64,000 nucleotides of DNA from Mesorhizobium sp. (GTDB lineage: Bacteria; Pseudomonadota; Alphaproteobacteria; Rhizobiales; Rhizobiaceae): contig SAQE01000005.1 in the NCBI GenBank assembly GCA_004020545.1, forward strand, positions 124,001-188,000, given 5' to 3'. This document shows positions 47,600-57,087 of this stretch, one piece after another. A model generated the notes under the pieces. It was not told where the DNA came from, did no database searches, and saw nothing but the letters and a program-made list of their open reading frames with translations. Every line of letters begins with the position of its first letter. Position 1 is the stretch's first letter. Both the position numbers and the translations under genes were made by a program.

Positions 47600-49393
47600 T
47601 TAGCCGGCTTGCCTGACGCGATAGAGCACGATCGGGCTGCCCTTCGTCTCGGCGACCGGCTCCAGCCAGTCCGGAACGCTGCCCTGGAGCAGGCCGGAAA
47701 GGAAGCCGCGCGGCGCCCTTTTGGCCAGCATGGCGCTTTCGCCGCTGCCGCGGCAGACAGCCACCAGGCCGACGCGATGCGCCTCCACGATTTTGCGTGC
47801 CGCGTCCGGCGTGCCGAGAAACGCGTCCAGCACCAGAAGATTGCCGGCGACATTGCGGTGGTAGGGACCGGCAAAGACCCGATGCCCCGAAAAGGCCAGG
47901 ATCGGCGACCCCAGATTGGACGTCGCCAGCACGCTGGTTTCGGGCATGCGGCCGAACGCCGCGAAGCTGGCCGTCTTCTCGCAACCCTTGTCGGTGCTGC
48001 TTTCTTCCGCGGCAGAGGTGTTTTTTTCCAAAGCTACCGAGGTCGCCGCGGCGGCGCCCATCCAAACCGGATTGATCGATACGAGCCAGACCGCGGCAAG
48101 GCGCAAAGCCACTGCCAGCGAGGAATTGGTTTCGGCCCGCGCGCGCCATTTCGCGATCCAGGCGGACAGCGGAATCACGCCAAAGGCGATCGAGAATGTC
48201 GAGCCGCGCACCTGCCAGACGGCAACGCCGAAGGCGACGACGAGCAGCGCGCCGACAAGGCTGTCCTGCCGGCGCCACCCGCCACGGCCCAGGCGCAGCG
48301 CCATCAGAAAAATCGCCACCAGCGGCGTCCCGTAGCGCGCCGCCACGAGCGCAGGCTTATCGACAACCAGCGCAAACAGCGACTGGGCTTCCGTGATGTG
48401 ATCCAGCCACAATTGCTTGAGACGCGGGTCGAGGCTGGCATAGGGCGCCGTCAGGCATTGCGGGAACAGCGCCAGCATGACCAGACAGATGGCCGCCGCC
48501 AACATGGCGAGCGACGCCAGGCGATGCCGCCAGCCGCGAGCGGCGAACCCGCTCGAGGCAACAGCCGAAAGCCCGATGCCGGCGATGGCGGCGACGACGA
48601 ACTGTACCGTCGAGAAGGCGTCGCATCGCGCATCGCCCCAGGCCGAGGCCGGGATGGTAGCCAGGAAGACAACCGCCGAGACACCGGCGAAGCCCAGTCC
48701 GAAATCCCTGGCGATCGCGCGCTCGCCGGTCTCGTCGACCATGAAAAGCAGCGCCACGCAGACGCCGATGGTGGCGACATAGGGCACGGTTTCCATGCCG
48801 ACGGCGAGCGTCAGCGCCGCGCAGAGGCCGGAAACCAGCGCGGCCGTCCGATGCGCCGGGGCCTCGAGCAGCAATGCGAGGCTCGCCATGGTCAGCATCA
48901 ACTGGACATTGTGATGATCGAGCGCGCCAGGCGAATAGATGCCGAGGAAATAATAGGCGGCGGCGCCGATCAGGATCGCGGGCAACACCGCGCTCGGGCC
49001 GGCGAACATGCGCACCGCGCGGGCGGTGAAGAACAGCGTCGAGCAAAACAGCAGCGCCGGCCAGAGCACCTGCGCGATCTTCTCGGCAAGGGGCGTGCTG
49101 CCGGTCAGCGCCGAAGCGGCCAGAATGATGGCGGCGATCGGTGTGTCGACCAGCCGGGACCAGTGCATGACGAAGCCGCCTTCCGGGCCCATCCTGTACT
49201 GGTGCAGATCGAACCAGCCCTGGCCGTTGAGCAGATCGCGGACCTCGACCAGCCGCAGCAGATTGTCATTGTCGACATCTGCCAGCGCACCGAAGCCCAT
49301 CCAAGCGGTGAACGCGAACGCAACCAGCGTTGCAAGCAACGCCAGCATGAGATCGTGCTTCCAGGTGGCGACGCCGTCCTTGGCTGTGCCCAT
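47600..49393 (-). CDS. Large membrane protein, GT-C glycosyltransferase-like
   Basis: A 597-residue protein with about 11-12 membrane helices and a C-terminal soluble part (from about 490). The first loop, after helix 1, has DVDNDNLLRLVEVRDLL and MGPEGGFVMHWSRLVDTP, which looks like the acidic catalytic loop of GT-C enzymes (STT3 and GT39-like). It is divergent from a GT2/GtrA pair, suggesting a shared role in lipid-linked sugar transfer to an envelope glycan. The start ATG 49393 has AAAGG upstream. Family assignment is tentative. Confidence 0.65.
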   Translation of the reverse strand: MGTAKDGVATWKHDLMLALLATLVAFAFTAWMGFGALADVDNDNLLRLVEVRDLLNGQGWFDLHQYRMGPEGGFVMHWSRLVDTPIAAIILAASALTGSTPLAEKIAQVLWPALLFCSTLFFTARAVRMFAGPSAVLPAILIGAAAYYFLGIYSPGALDHHNVQLMLTMASLALLLEAPAHRTAALVSGLCAALTLAVGMETVPYVATIGVCVALLFMVDETGERAIARDFGLGFAGVSAVVFLATIPASAWGDARCDAFSTVQFVVAAIAGIGLSAVASSGFAARGWRHRLASLAMLAAAICLVMLALFPQCLTAPYASLDPRLKQLWLDHITEAQSLFALVVDKPALVAARYGTPLVAIFLMALRLGRGGWRRQDSLVGALLVVAFGVAVWQVRGSTFSIAFGVIPLSAWIAKWRARAETNSSLAVALRLAAVWLVSINPVWMGAAAATSVALEKNTSAAEESSTDKGCEKTASFAAFGRMPETSVLATSNLGSPILAFSGHRVFAGPYHRNVAGNLLVLDAFLGTPDAARKIVEAHRVGLVAVCRGSGESAMLAKRAPRGFLSGLLQGSVPDWLEPVAETKGSPIVLYRVRQAG

Positions 49394-49517
49394 CGTCGAT
49401 ACCTTTGGAGGTAGAGAGCTTAAACCTAGCCTTAACGGCTTCAATAAATAGTAAAGCGGCCCGGAGACGCCGGCATTGGCGCGACCGAAGAGCTTGGGCC
49501 GGGCGCCGGAGACAGAC

Positions 49518-50528
49518 ATGCCGCATGAAGTCCGCAACGAGCCGGCGATTGCCGTGCTCCTGCCGTGCTACAATGAAGAGCTGACGATCGGCGAGGTCGT
49601 GCGGCGCTTCCGCGAAACGCTGCCTTCCGCGGAGATCTATGTCTACGACAACAATTCGAAGGATCTGACGGCGCTCAAGGCCCGCGCCGCCGGCGCGGTC
49701 GTCGTGCGAGAACCGCGCCAGGGCAAGGGCAATGTGGTGCGCCGCATGTTCGCCGACATCGACGCCGACATCTATGTGATGGCCGACGGCGACGGCACCT
49801 ATGCGCCGGAAGATGCGCCGCAACTGATCAACACGCTTTTGACCGAGCGGTGCGACATGGTGGTCGGCACCAGGCGCGGGGTGACTGACGACGCCGGCCG
49901 CTCCGGCCATGCCTTCGGCAACCGTCTCTTCAACCGGCTCTACAAGGGCCTGTTCGGCACCGACTTCACCGATATCTTTTCCGGTTACCGGGTGTTTTCG
50001 CGGCGCTTCGTCAAGAGTTTCCCGGCGGTTTCCGGCGGCTTCGAGATCGAGACCGAAATGTCGGTCCACGCCTCGCAGCTCAAGCTGCCGGTCAGTGAGA
50101 TGGCGCTCGACTACGGCCGCCGGCCGGAAGGCTCGTCGTCGAAGCTGTCGACCTTTCGCGACGGCGCCAGAATCCTGTGGATGTTCGCCATGCTGATGAA
50201 GGAAACGCAGCCGCTGCGCTTCTTCGGCACCTTCGCCCTGTTCTTCCTGGCGGCCAGCATCGGCCTGATGATCCCGGTGCTGATCGAGTTCGCCGAGACC
50301 GGGCTGGTGCCGCGCCTGCCGACCTGGGTGCTGTCGGTCGGCCTGCTGCTCCTGTCGATGCTTTCGGCCGTGACCGGACTGATCCTCGACTCGGTGTCGC
50401 GCGGCCGGGCCGAGCAGAAGCGCATCTTCTATCTTTCGATCCCGTCCGGCCGCATCGAGCGCCGCGCCGGCGCGAGGGAGATGACACCCCCAAAGCGCGA
50501 ACCGGGCAAGGCCCCGCGGGCGGCCTGA
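49518..50528 (+). CDS. Family 2 glycosyltransferase (polyprenyl-phosphate type)
   Basis: A 336-residue GT2 protein: AIAVLLPCYNEELTIGEVV opens the GT-A fold, the metal site is VMADGDGTY, and FTDIFSGYRVFSRRFVKSF matches dolichyl/undecaprenyl-phosphate glycosyltransferases such as DPM1 and ArnC. Two C-terminal membrane helices (about 225-255 and 270-295) anchor it. Translation is coupled to the following gtrA-family gene (TGATG). Together they likely make and flip a polyprenyl-linked sugar. Confidence 0.88.
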   Translation: MPHEVRNEPAIAVLLPCYNEELTIGEVVRRFRETLPSAEIYVYDNNSKDLTALKARAAGAVVVREPRQGKGNVVRRMFADIDADIYVMADGDGTYAPEDAPQLINTLLTERCDMVVGTRRGVTDDAGRSGHAFGNRLFNRLYKGLFGTDFTDIFSGYRVFSRRFVKSFPAVSGGFEIETEMSVHASQLKLPVSEMALDYGRRPEGSSSKLSTFRDGARILWMFAMLMKETQPLRFFGTFALFFLAASIGLMIPVLIEFAETGLVPRLPTWVLSVGLLLLSMLSAVTGLILDSVSRGRAEQKRIFYLSIPSGRIERRAGAREMTPPKREPGKAPRAA

Positions 50529-50902
50529 TGGGCCGGCTTACCCGCTTTGTCCTTGCAGGCGGCATCGGCTTCGTCGCCGATGCGGCCGCACTCTGGCTGT
50601 TGCTTTCCGCCACGCCGCTCGGACCGCTGGCGGCACGCGTGCTGTCGATCGGCTTCGCGCTCTGCGTCACCTGGCAGATCAACCGCCACCTGACCTTCTC
50701 GCCGTCGAGCCGCGGCATGGCGCGAGAGGGCGCGCGCTATGGCGGCGTCGGGATCGCCACCAGCATCGTCAACTACCTCGTCTATTGCGCCGCCCTGTTC
50801 GCGCTGCCGGGCCTGCCGCCGCTGGCGGCGCTGGTGATCGCCTCGCTGGTCGCGATGGCGCTGTCGTTCCTCGGCTATTCCCGCCTGGTCTTCGACCGCT
50901 GA
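50528..50902 (+). CDS. GtrA family membrane protein (putative flippase)
   Basis: A 124-residue GtrA/DPMS-type protein with four membrane helices: RFVLAGGIGFVADAAALWLL starts helix 1, and FALCVTWQINRHLTFSP is the family signature at helix 2. Members are thought to flip polyprenyl-phosphate sugars across the inner membrane. It overlaps the GT2 gene by one base. Confidence 0.9.
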   Translation: MGRLTRFVLAGGIGFVADAAALWLLLSATPLGPLAARVLSIGFALCVTWQINRHLTFSPSSRGMAREGARYGGVGIATSIVNYLVYCAALFALPGLPPLAALVIASLVAMALSFLGYSRLVFDR

Positions 50903-51038
50903 GCTTCTGCACCAAGCAAGCACGATTGGCAGACGCCGCCGAGTTCCTTATATCGACGGCAGAGATGCATGGATTCAAAGTGTTGGAGCGTAGTTTGTGC
51001 GTCCAAATGGGCGCACATCGCTCCAATGGAGACCGAAA

Positions 51039-51980
51039 ATGCCGCTGAAGATCGCCGTCCAGATGGACCATGTCTCGACCGTGTCGATCGCCGGCGACAC
51101 CTCTTTCGCTCTGTCGCTGGAGGCGCAGCGGCGCGGCCACAGGCTCTTCCACTACACGCCCGACCGGCTGTCCATGCGCGACGGCAAGGTATTCGCGCGC
51201 GTCGAGGAGATGCAGGTGCGCGACGAGAAGGGCAACCACTATTCGCTGGGCGAGCCGGTGCGCACCGATCTTGCGGAGATGGACGTGGTGCTGCTCAGGC
51301 AGGACCCGCCCTTCGACATGAACTATATCACCACCACCCACATCCTGGAGCGCATCCATCCGAAGACGCTGGTGGTCAACGACCCGGCCTGGGTGCGCAA
51401 CAGTCCCGAAAAGATTTTCGTCACCGAGTTTCCGGACCTGATGCCGGAGACGCTGATCACCAAGGATCCCCAAGAGGTTGCCGCCTTCCGCAGGGAGTTC
51501 GGCGACATCATCGTCAAGCCGCTCTACGGCAATGGCGGGGCGGGCATCTTCCATCTGCACGAGGCCGACCGGAATCTGGCCTCGCTACTCGAGATGTTCG
51601 GCCAGTTGTTCCGCGAGCCCTATATCGTGCAGCGCTATCTCAAGGATGTGCGCAAGGGCGACAAGCGCATCATCCTGATCGACGGCGAGCCGGTGGGCGC
51701 CATCAACCGCGTGCCGGCCGAGCACGATTCGCGCTCCAACATGCATGTCGGCGGCCGCGCCGAAAAAACCGAGCTGACGGAGCGCGAGCGCGAGATCTGC
51801 GCCCGCATCGGACCGTCGCTCAGGCAACGCGGCTTCATCCTCGTCGGCATCGACGTGATCGGCGACTGGATGACCGAGATCAACGTCACCTCGCCGACCG
51901 GCATTCGCGAGGTGCGGCGTTTCGGCGGGGCTGATATCGCGAGCCTGTTCTGGGATTGCGTGGAAGGGAAGCGGGCGTAG
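51039..51980 (+). CDS. gshB: Glutathione synthetase
   Basis: A 313-residue ATP-grasp enzyme joining gamma-glutamylcysteine and glycine. [20 protein letters not shown] at the start, [20 protein letters not shown] and [20 protein letters not shown] for substrate, [19 protein letters not shown] and [15 protein letters not shown] for ATP and metal are all as expected. GGAG precedes ATG 51039. In several rhizobia gshB lies near comM, and a comM fragment is 3.1 kb downstream here. Confidence 0.97.
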   Translation: MPLKIAVQMDHVSTVSIAGDTSFALSLEAQRRGHRLFHYTPDRLSMRDGKVFARVEEMQVRDEKGNHYSLGEPVRTDLAEMDVVLLRQDPPFDMNYITTTHILERIHPKTLVVNDPAWVRNSPEKIFVTEFPDLMPETLITKDPQEVAAFRREFGDIIVKPLYGNGGAGIFHLHEADRNLASLLEMFGQLFREPYIVQRYLKDVRKGDKRIILIDGEPVGAINRVPAEHDSRSNMHVGGRAEKTELTEREREICARIGPSLRQRGFILVGIDVIGDWMTEINVTSPTGIREVRRFGGADIASLFWDCVEGKRA

Positions 51981-52081
51981 AGTCCTTGGCGGGTAGCCTA
52001 CCAAGTGTAACCAACCACGAGGCATTGGTTGACTGATTGGCCAGTGCTATAGATCCCTCATTTGACTGCGGCAGACAGCAT

Positions 52082-52300
52082 ATGATGGATTTCCTACAGC
52101 ACAATCTGTTTCTGATCCTTGCCTTTGGTTTTGGACTTGCTGGCTCTGTGATTCGCACATTTGGACCACTGAGCGGCATGAATATCCTCTCTCCCATCGA
52201 GGAAAAGAATCGAGCGCCTTTGGGCCTTGCTGCGATGTTTGTTTTTCTGGCAATCGGCTGCATGGCTATTCACATGTATACCGTCGGCAGGCCAACCTAA
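52082..52300 (+). CDS. Small two-helix membrane protein
   Basis: A 72-residue product with two hydrophobic helices (about 10-27 and 45-62) separated by a polar loop (SGMNILSPIEEKNRAPLG). The base composition is lower in GC than its neighbours. ATG 52082 or 52085 both possible, with no strong ribosome-binding site. No family is recognised. It may be accessory DNA. Moderate confidence that it is expressed. Confidence 0.5.
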   Translation: MMDFLQHNLFLILAFGFGLAGSVIRTFGPLSGMNILSPIEEKNRAPLGLAAMFVFLAIGCMAIHMYTVGRPT

Positions 52301-52348
52301 GATCAACCGCCTTAGCCGAATGGCAACGCTGGGCATCGCCAAGCGGTG

Positions 52349-52528
52349 CTATACGTCGATGTTCCTGTACGTCTTGCGGGTTCCGTCATCCATTTTGACG
52401 GCGATGGCGCCGGAAACGACGTAGCCGGCATGCGATACCTGACAGCTATCCATCTTGACGACCGGCTTCACACATTCGGGCCATTTCGCAGCGAGAAGCA
52501 AGCACCTTTGCGCTTGCCTTGAAGGCAT
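52349..52528 (-). CDS. Short 59-residue frame, possible small gene or remnant
   Basis: An open frame from ATG 52528 to TAG 52349. The C-terminal half looks protein-like (KMDSCQVSHAGYVVSG, AVKMDDGTRKTYRNIDV), with alternating hydrophobic and polar residues as in a small beta domain. The N-terminal half (MPSRQAQRCLLLAAKWPECV) is less convincing and no clear ribosome-binding site is seen. It could be a 3' remnant of a longer secreted protein. It lies in the 265-base gap before the channel gene, on the opposite strand. Confidence 0.3.
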   Translation of the reverse strand: MPSRQAQRCLLLAAKWPECVKPVVKMDSCQVSHAGYVVSGAIAVKMDDGTRKTYRNIDV

Positions 52529-52565
52529 TCTATTTTGGAGAGCAGTAGCCGCTCGTGGGCATAGA

Positions 52566-53633
52566 ATGTCGGTACTTCCTTTCCTAAGAATCTACGCGCC
52601 GCCCAACGCGGTGCTGGCTGCGCCCGGGCTTCTGGCGGTGGCTGCGCTCACGATACCGGACATGTCCGGGCGAAGCAGACTGGCTCTGGCTGCGGTGCTC
52701 GCCGTCATTTGGGGCGCCTATCTTCTGCAACTGGCCAAGACGCTGCTCAAGCGCCGGGCAGGAGACGTTCGGGACAGGACGCCGGCAATCGCCATCGATG
52801 TGCTCGCAGTTTTGGTTCCACTCGCTGCATTTCTGCTCGTCGGCACGCCCGACCGGAGCCTCTACTGTGCTGTCTGGCTGCTGAAACCGCTGCGCGACTC
52901 GACTTTCTTCCCGCTGCTGGGCAGGGTCCTGACCAACGAAGCGCGCAATCTGATCGGCGTCACCACGGTCTTCGGCGTCGTTCTGTTCGGTGTCGCGCTC
53001 GCGGCCTATGTCATCGAGCGTGACATCCAACCGGAAAAGTTCGGCAGCATCCCCCAGGCAATGTGGTGGGCGGTGGTCACGCTGTCCACTACCGGCTATG
53101 GCGACGCTATTCCGGAGAGCTTCGCCGGCCGCGTTCTTGCCGGGCTGGTCATGATGAGTGGCATCGGCATCTTCGCGCTCTGGGCTGGCATTCTTGCCAC
53201 CGGTTTCTCTCAAGAAGTCCGTCGCGGGGATTTCGTCCGTAATTGGCAATTGGTCGCCGCCGTGCCGTTGTTTCAGAATCTCGGCCCGGCCGCGCTGGTC
53301 GAGATCGTGCGCGCGTTACGACCTCGCATCGTGCCGGCGGGCGCCGTGATCTGCCGCAAAGGCGAGCCCGGTGATCGGATGTTCTTTGTCGTGGAAGGGC
53401 GAGTCAGCGTCGCGACGCCGAACCCGGTGGAGCTTGGCCCTGGCGCCTTTTTCGGTGAGATGGCGCTGATCAGCGGCGAACCGCGTATGGCGACCGTCAG
53501 CGCCGCAACGGCGGTCTCGCTCCTGTCCCTGCACTCGGCGGACTTCCAGATGCTGTGCAGCAGCAGCCCGGAGATCGCGGAAATCATCCGCAAGACCGCG
53601 CTCGAGCGGCGCGGCGCGGCACCGATGGCTTGA
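52566..53633 (+). CDS. Cyclic-nucleotide-gated potassium channel, MloK1-like
   Basis: A 355-residue protein with six membrane helices, the potassium filter TTGYGD (residues 175-180) and a C-terminal cyclic-nucleotide-binding domain with GAFFGEMALISGEPR, Arg307 being the cAMP phosphate contact. Length and sequence are nearly those of MloK1 of Mesorhizobium loti, used as a structural model for CNG/HCN channels; here the fourth helix also lacks the full set of voltage-sensing arginines. It opens on cAMP binding. ATG 52566 matches the MloK1 start exactly; the frame is open further upstream. Confidence 0.96.
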   Translation: MSVLPFLRIYAPPNAVLAAPGLLAVAALTIPDMSGRSRLALAAVLAVIWGAYLLQLAKTLLKRRAGDVRDRTPAIAIDVLAVLVPLAAFLLVGTPDRSLYCAVWLLKPLRDSTFFPLLGRVLTNEARNLIGVTTVFGVVLFGVALAAYVIERDIQPEKFGSIPQAMWWAVVTLSTTGYGDAIPESFAGRVLAGLVMMSGIGIFALWAGILATGFSQEVRRGDFVRNWQLVAAVPLFQNLGPAALVEIVRALRPRIVPAGAVICRKGEPGDRMFFVVEGRVSVATPNPVELGPGAFFGEMALISGEPRMATVSAATAVSLLSLHSADFQMLCSSSPEIAEIIRKTALERRGAAPMA

Positions 53634-53717
53634 CCGTACCAGGTGTGCAGTCCCGGACTGTAATGGTGTATCATCGCGGCCCAAGGATCGTGGGCGGGCC
53701 GGTATCCGGGGAAACAT

Positions 53718-54683
53718 CTAGCTCTGGGTGGCAATTGCGGCCGCGACTGAACTTCTTTGCTCGTCCAGCCAAAGTATCACGATTGCCGTCAGCAACATCA
53801 AGCACCCAAGTGTTTGCCAGGCCGTGAGAGTTTCGTTCAGGAATAGGAATGCCAGTCCAGCGGCAACTGCCGGCTCGATCATCGAGGCGACGAGTCCTGC
53901 CACCGCAGAGCGGCACCGCGCCATGCCCGCGCAGTAGCAGACATAGGCGAGAGCTGTTGGCCCCAAACCGAGATAGATGAGGACCGAGAGGCTTCGCCAG
54001 TCCCCCATGGCCGCACGGAGATGCATGAGACCGTGAGGCGCGATCGTCATTGCCGCGGGTGCAAGAACCAGCGATGCAATGACCAGGCCAAGGCCGGAAA
54101 CAAAGATCGGCGAATAGTCAACGGAAAGCGAGCGAGCGGCGTTGGTCATCAAGACGAAGGCCGCCGATGCCAGTAGCGAGAGAGCAAGCCCCAGTGTCAG
54201 GTCGAGCGGATGTCCCGATGCCGTATCGATACTCACAAAAGCGAGGAGGCCCATGGTCGAGATCGCCAGGGCAAGCAGGACCTGCCGCGATATGGGCTCG
54301 CCAATCTTCCGCAGTGACCAGAAGACGGCGATGACTGGCGGCAAGCAGACCGTCAGAAAGACCGTTATCGTCACTCCCAGGAGCGTGAAGCTGCGGAACA
54401 AGCAGACCTGGAAGATCGCGCAGGAAATGCCGAACAGTAAGAACCCTGAAGAGCCGCTCACACTGGCCTTAACCTTGCGGGTACTGCCAGTTACAAGCGC
54501 CATAAGAAGCATGGCAGGCCCGGCGACAATCGTACGGGCGAATCCGTAGACCTCATCCGGGATGGCGAATTCAGGTGGGACAAGCCTGCTTACGACGCCA
54601 ACGGCCGCCCAAAATGCGGCGGCGCACATGACGAGTGCGAGCCCTGAGAGGTGGCCTCGGCCAAGACTTGACGTTTCTGGCAT
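53718..54683 (-). CDS. EamA/DMT superfamily transporter
   Basis: A 321-residue protein with ten hydrophobic helices in two repeats of five, as in the drug/metabolite transporter family. Typical patterns include a Pro in VCLPPVIAVFWSL at helix 4 and EPAVAAGLAFLFLNETLTAWQ at helix 9. Family members export amino acids or other small metabolites; the substrate is unknown. It is convergent with the channel gene and its upstream side faces the comM remnant. Confidence 0.88.
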   Translation of the reverse strand: MPETSSLGRGHLSGLALVMCAAAFWAAVGVVSRLVPPEFAIPDEVYGFARTIVAGPAMLLMALVTGSTRKVKASVSGSSGFLLFGISCAIFQVCLFRSFTLLGVTITVFLTVCLPPVIAVFWSLRKIGEPISRQVLLALAISTMGLLAFVSIDTASGHPLDLTLGLALSLLASAAFVLMTNAARSLSVDYSPIFVSGLGLVIASLVLAPAAMTIAPHGLMHLRAAMGDWRSLSVLIYLGLGPTALAYVCYCAGMARCRSAVAGLVASMIEPAVAAGLAFLFLNETLTAWQTLGCLMLLTAIVILWLDEQRSSVAAAIATQS

Positions 54684-55083
54684 GATCCGGACCAGCGGCC
54701 CTCTCCCCCCGCGAACGGCACGACGAGCCTTGCCGTCGATTTCGCGAGGCCTTTAGAGAATGGGGCGTCAGCCAAGCGCTTGGAAAAAGCTCCGAGTTTC
54801 GTGTCGAGCGTGAGGATTGCGTTAGAGTTCCGCTAGGAGAAGTGCTCCGGGCAGGCGCCGATAGCGGATTGTGACCAGCCCCTGCGCCGGGCGGGCGCGT
54901 AGCCCTCTCGACGGGTTCAGCCTCACGACGTCGATGGCATTTCCGAGCCGAAGTCATTGCCTCGATAACAGTCTGTTCCCGTAATGTTCTTGCAGTGGGC
55001 GAAAATCTGTGGTTGTCTAGCCTGACCTCGCTCGCGGATTGATCGCAAAGCCGCGCGAGCGGGCACTTGGGGGCTTGGGACAA
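54684..55083. other. 400-base intergenic region upstream of comM remnant
   Basis: No gene is supported on either strand; a 170-codon leftward frame has no family resemblance or proper start. It should contain the promoters of the EamA exporter (leftward) and of comM (rightward). Composition stays GC-rich until about 55185. Confidence 0.5.
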
Positions 55084-55206
55084 ATGGTGGCGCGGGTTCG
55101 CACGGTGGCTTTCCAGGGCATCGAGGCCGTGCCGGTCGATGTTCAGGTGATGATCGCGCCGGGCAAGGTCGGCATGCAGATGGTAAGGCGGATTAATTTC
55201 TCCTAA
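55084..55206 (+). pseudogene. comM: comM (YifB, Mg-chelatase-like ATPase) cut after about 33 codons
   Basis: The frame from ATG 55084 reads MVARVRTVAFQGIEAVPVDV and then VMIAPGKVGMQMV, which is the conserved N-terminus of ComM. In intact proteins the next residues are GLPDKAV; here the sequence changes at codon 34 (about base 55183-55186) to RRINFS and a stop at 55204. A functional ComM is about 510 residues, so only 7 percent is left. The rest of comM is expected on the far side of the inserted element, outside the window. The break marks the left attachment junction. Confidence 0.85.
55178..55192. mobile_element. Probable left attachment junction (attL) of inserted element
   Basis: ComM homology ends at ATGCAGATGGT (55177-55187 region) and AT-richer sequence AAGGCGGATTAATTTC begins. 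Serine recombinases exchange strands at a 2-base core, so GT at 55183-55184 is a candidate crossover. The exact bases can be settled only with the right junction or an empty comM. Confidence 0.6.
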
Positions 55207-55272
55207 GTTGTTGGCTAGTCGCCAGTGCAGAGCGCGTTGAGCTTGAATCTCGGCCGGTCTACATAGTTTTTC

Positions 55273-57087
55273 ATGGCGTCAGAATCTCCCAGTCCGCTGG
55301 CTTATTCCTACATTCGAATGTCCACGGAAATTCAATTGCGAGGCGACAGTCTGCGGAGGCAAGAGCAGGCTTCAAAGAGATATGCCGAACAGCACGGGCT
55401 ACAACTCGTTGAAGACTTCAAGCTCGAGGATATAGGCGTCTCGGCTTTCAAGGGGGCCAACGTCTCATCAGGGGCGGCCTTGGGAAGATTCCTGGAGCTT
55501 GTGAAGGGCGGGCAAATCGCCAAAGGCTCATATCTACTGGTCGAGTCGCTAGATCGTATTAGCCGTCAGCAGATACTCGATTCCGTGCCCATATTTTTCG
55601 ATATCGTGAAGGGCGGAATCAATGTCGTTACCCTCGCCGATAATCACGTCTATCGAGCCGGCGATACCAATGTTGCCGACGTAATCTATTCGGTTGTCGT
55701 CCTAGGTCGAGCATATGAGGAATCCAAGACCAAGAGCATGCGCGTCGGTGCAGCTTGGGAGAACAAGCGGAAGAACGCCGGTAGCAGGAAACTGACCAAG
55801 GTCAGCCCAGCTTGGCTATCATTGCAAGAGGATCGAACGGGTTTTGACCTTGTTCCCGAAAGGGTCGAGATTGTTCGTCAGATTTTTCAGTTGGCCGACA
55901 CAGGGAACGGGTCATTTTCCATCGCGCGTCGCCTCAATCAGTCAGCCACACCGACATTCACCAAATCGAATGGCTGGCATGAATCGTACGTCACAAAGAT
56001 CCTCAACAATCGAGCCGTGCTTGGAGAGTTTCAGCCACATCGCTATGACGACCATGGGGATCGCGTTCCGCACGGCGAACCGGTGGCGGACTACTTTCCG
56101 AAGATCATCGAGGACGACCAGTTTCATCGCGTCCAAGCCTCGCGTCGAAAGAGACTGGTTGAGGGAGCAGGACGAAAAGGCCCCGAATACCGCAATCTGT
56201 TCACGAAGATAGCCAAATGCGAGTACTGTGGCGCCCCGATGAGGTTCGTCCACAAAGGGCGTCCACCCAAGGGATCGCAGGCGTTGAAATGTACAAACGC
56301 GGTTCGCGGTCTCGGGTGTGAGAGCATAAGCTGGAGATATACCGACTTCGAGACGTCGTTCCTTTACTTCGTCAAGGAGATCGACCTCACGGCTACGTTG
56401 AGGGCTGCAGCCGAGAATTCGGAGCGCGCATCAGTCGAACAGCAAATCGCGGCTATTGAGGAGAAAATCCGCCAACTCAGTGCCAAGCGGGAGAGGATTT
56501 TCGAGCTGTTGACCGAACCGGGATCGTCCACGGCATTCATCAAGGGCAAGCTCGACGAGTGCGAAGCGTCAATCGCCGCCGAAGAAGCACTGATCGCGGA
56601 AATCCGTGAGCAAAGATCGATGGCGGACATGCTGCCAACCATCTCCGCCGACGAGTTGCGTTCATTGATCGCGTCGGTCCAGGATATGTCCGCTCCAGAC
56701 ATTTTTGAGCGGCGTGCAGCAGTGGCTAATCGCCTGAGCATACTGGTTACTTCATTGAGGATAGCGGCAGATGGTAGGCGGCCCAAAATGAAGGGAATCA
56801 GGACCTTCTTGGAAGGCCAGGAGCTGAATGCCGATGAACGGGATCGATTGACCGACCACATCGAAAAGTCCAACGAGGAAGCGCAACGGTACAATCGTAG
56901 CTTCAAAGTGGTGCTGGCCGACGGTGTTTCGCGCTATGTCATCGTGAGAAGCGACGAGCCTACGGACATAATTGCAGAGGTTCTTGTCGATAAAGACGGC
57001 GCAATCTCGGGCAGTGATCGCGGTATGCCGATTGGCTGGTCTGAGGGGTGGGACAACCTATTCGACGAACCTGCTACGGCTCAGTGA
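55273..57087 (+). CDS. Large serine recombinase
   Basis: A 604-residue integrase. The resolvase domain has the nucleophile Ser17 in YSYIRMSTEIQ and the arginine cluster in GDSLRRQEQ and VESLDRISRQQ. The recombinase domain (about 175-300) includes SIARRLNQ and WHESYVTKILNNRAVLGEF. The zinc ribbon uses Cys316, 319, 340 and 349. A coiled coil follows (about 395-470) and a C-terminal DNA-binding region. Such enzymes integrate elements without host factors at specific attP/attB sites. It reads away from the comM junction and starts 90 bases from it, as expected for an integrase at the element end. ATG 55273 lacks a strong ribosome-binding site. Confidence 0.93.
   Translation: MASESPSPLAYSYIRMSTEIQLRGDSLRRQEQASKRYAEQHGLQLVEDFKLEDIGVSAFKGANVSSGAALGRFLELVKGGQIAKGSYLLVESLDRISRQQILDSVPIFFDIVKGGINVVTLADNHVYRAGDTNVADVIYSVVVLGRAYEESKTKSMRVGAAWENKRKNAGSRKLTKVSPAWLSLQEDRTGFDLVPERVEIVRQIFQLADTGNGSFSIARRLNQSATPTFTKSNGWHESYVTKILNNRAVLGEFQPHRYDDHGDRVPHGEPVADYFPKIIEDDQFHRVQASRRKRLVEGAGRKGPEYRNLFTKIAKCEYCGAPMRFVHKGRPPKGSQALKCTNAVRGLGCESISWRYTDFETSFLYFVKEIDLTATLRAAAENSERASVEQQIAAIEEKIRQLSAKRERIFELLTEPGSSTAFIKGKLDECEASIAAEEALIAEIREQRSMADMLPTISADELRSLIASVQDMSAPDIFERRAAVANRLSILVTSLRIAADGRRPKMKGIRTFLEGQELNADERDRLTDHIEKSNEEAQRYNRSFKVVLADGVSRYVIVRSDEPTDIIAEVLVDKDGAISGSDRGMPIGWSEGWDNLFDEPATAQ

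Noticed and set aside
45962-49414. 1150-codon open frame on the + strand
   Set aside because: It runs antisense through the GGDEF-EAL and membrane protein genes, with Arg/Gly/Ala-biased composition typical of high-GC shadow frames and no motif.
54571-55083. 170-codon leftward frame upstream of comM
   Set aside because: Composition is Arg/Ser-rich without pattern, and it overlaps the EamA gene start antisense-free region only by chance.
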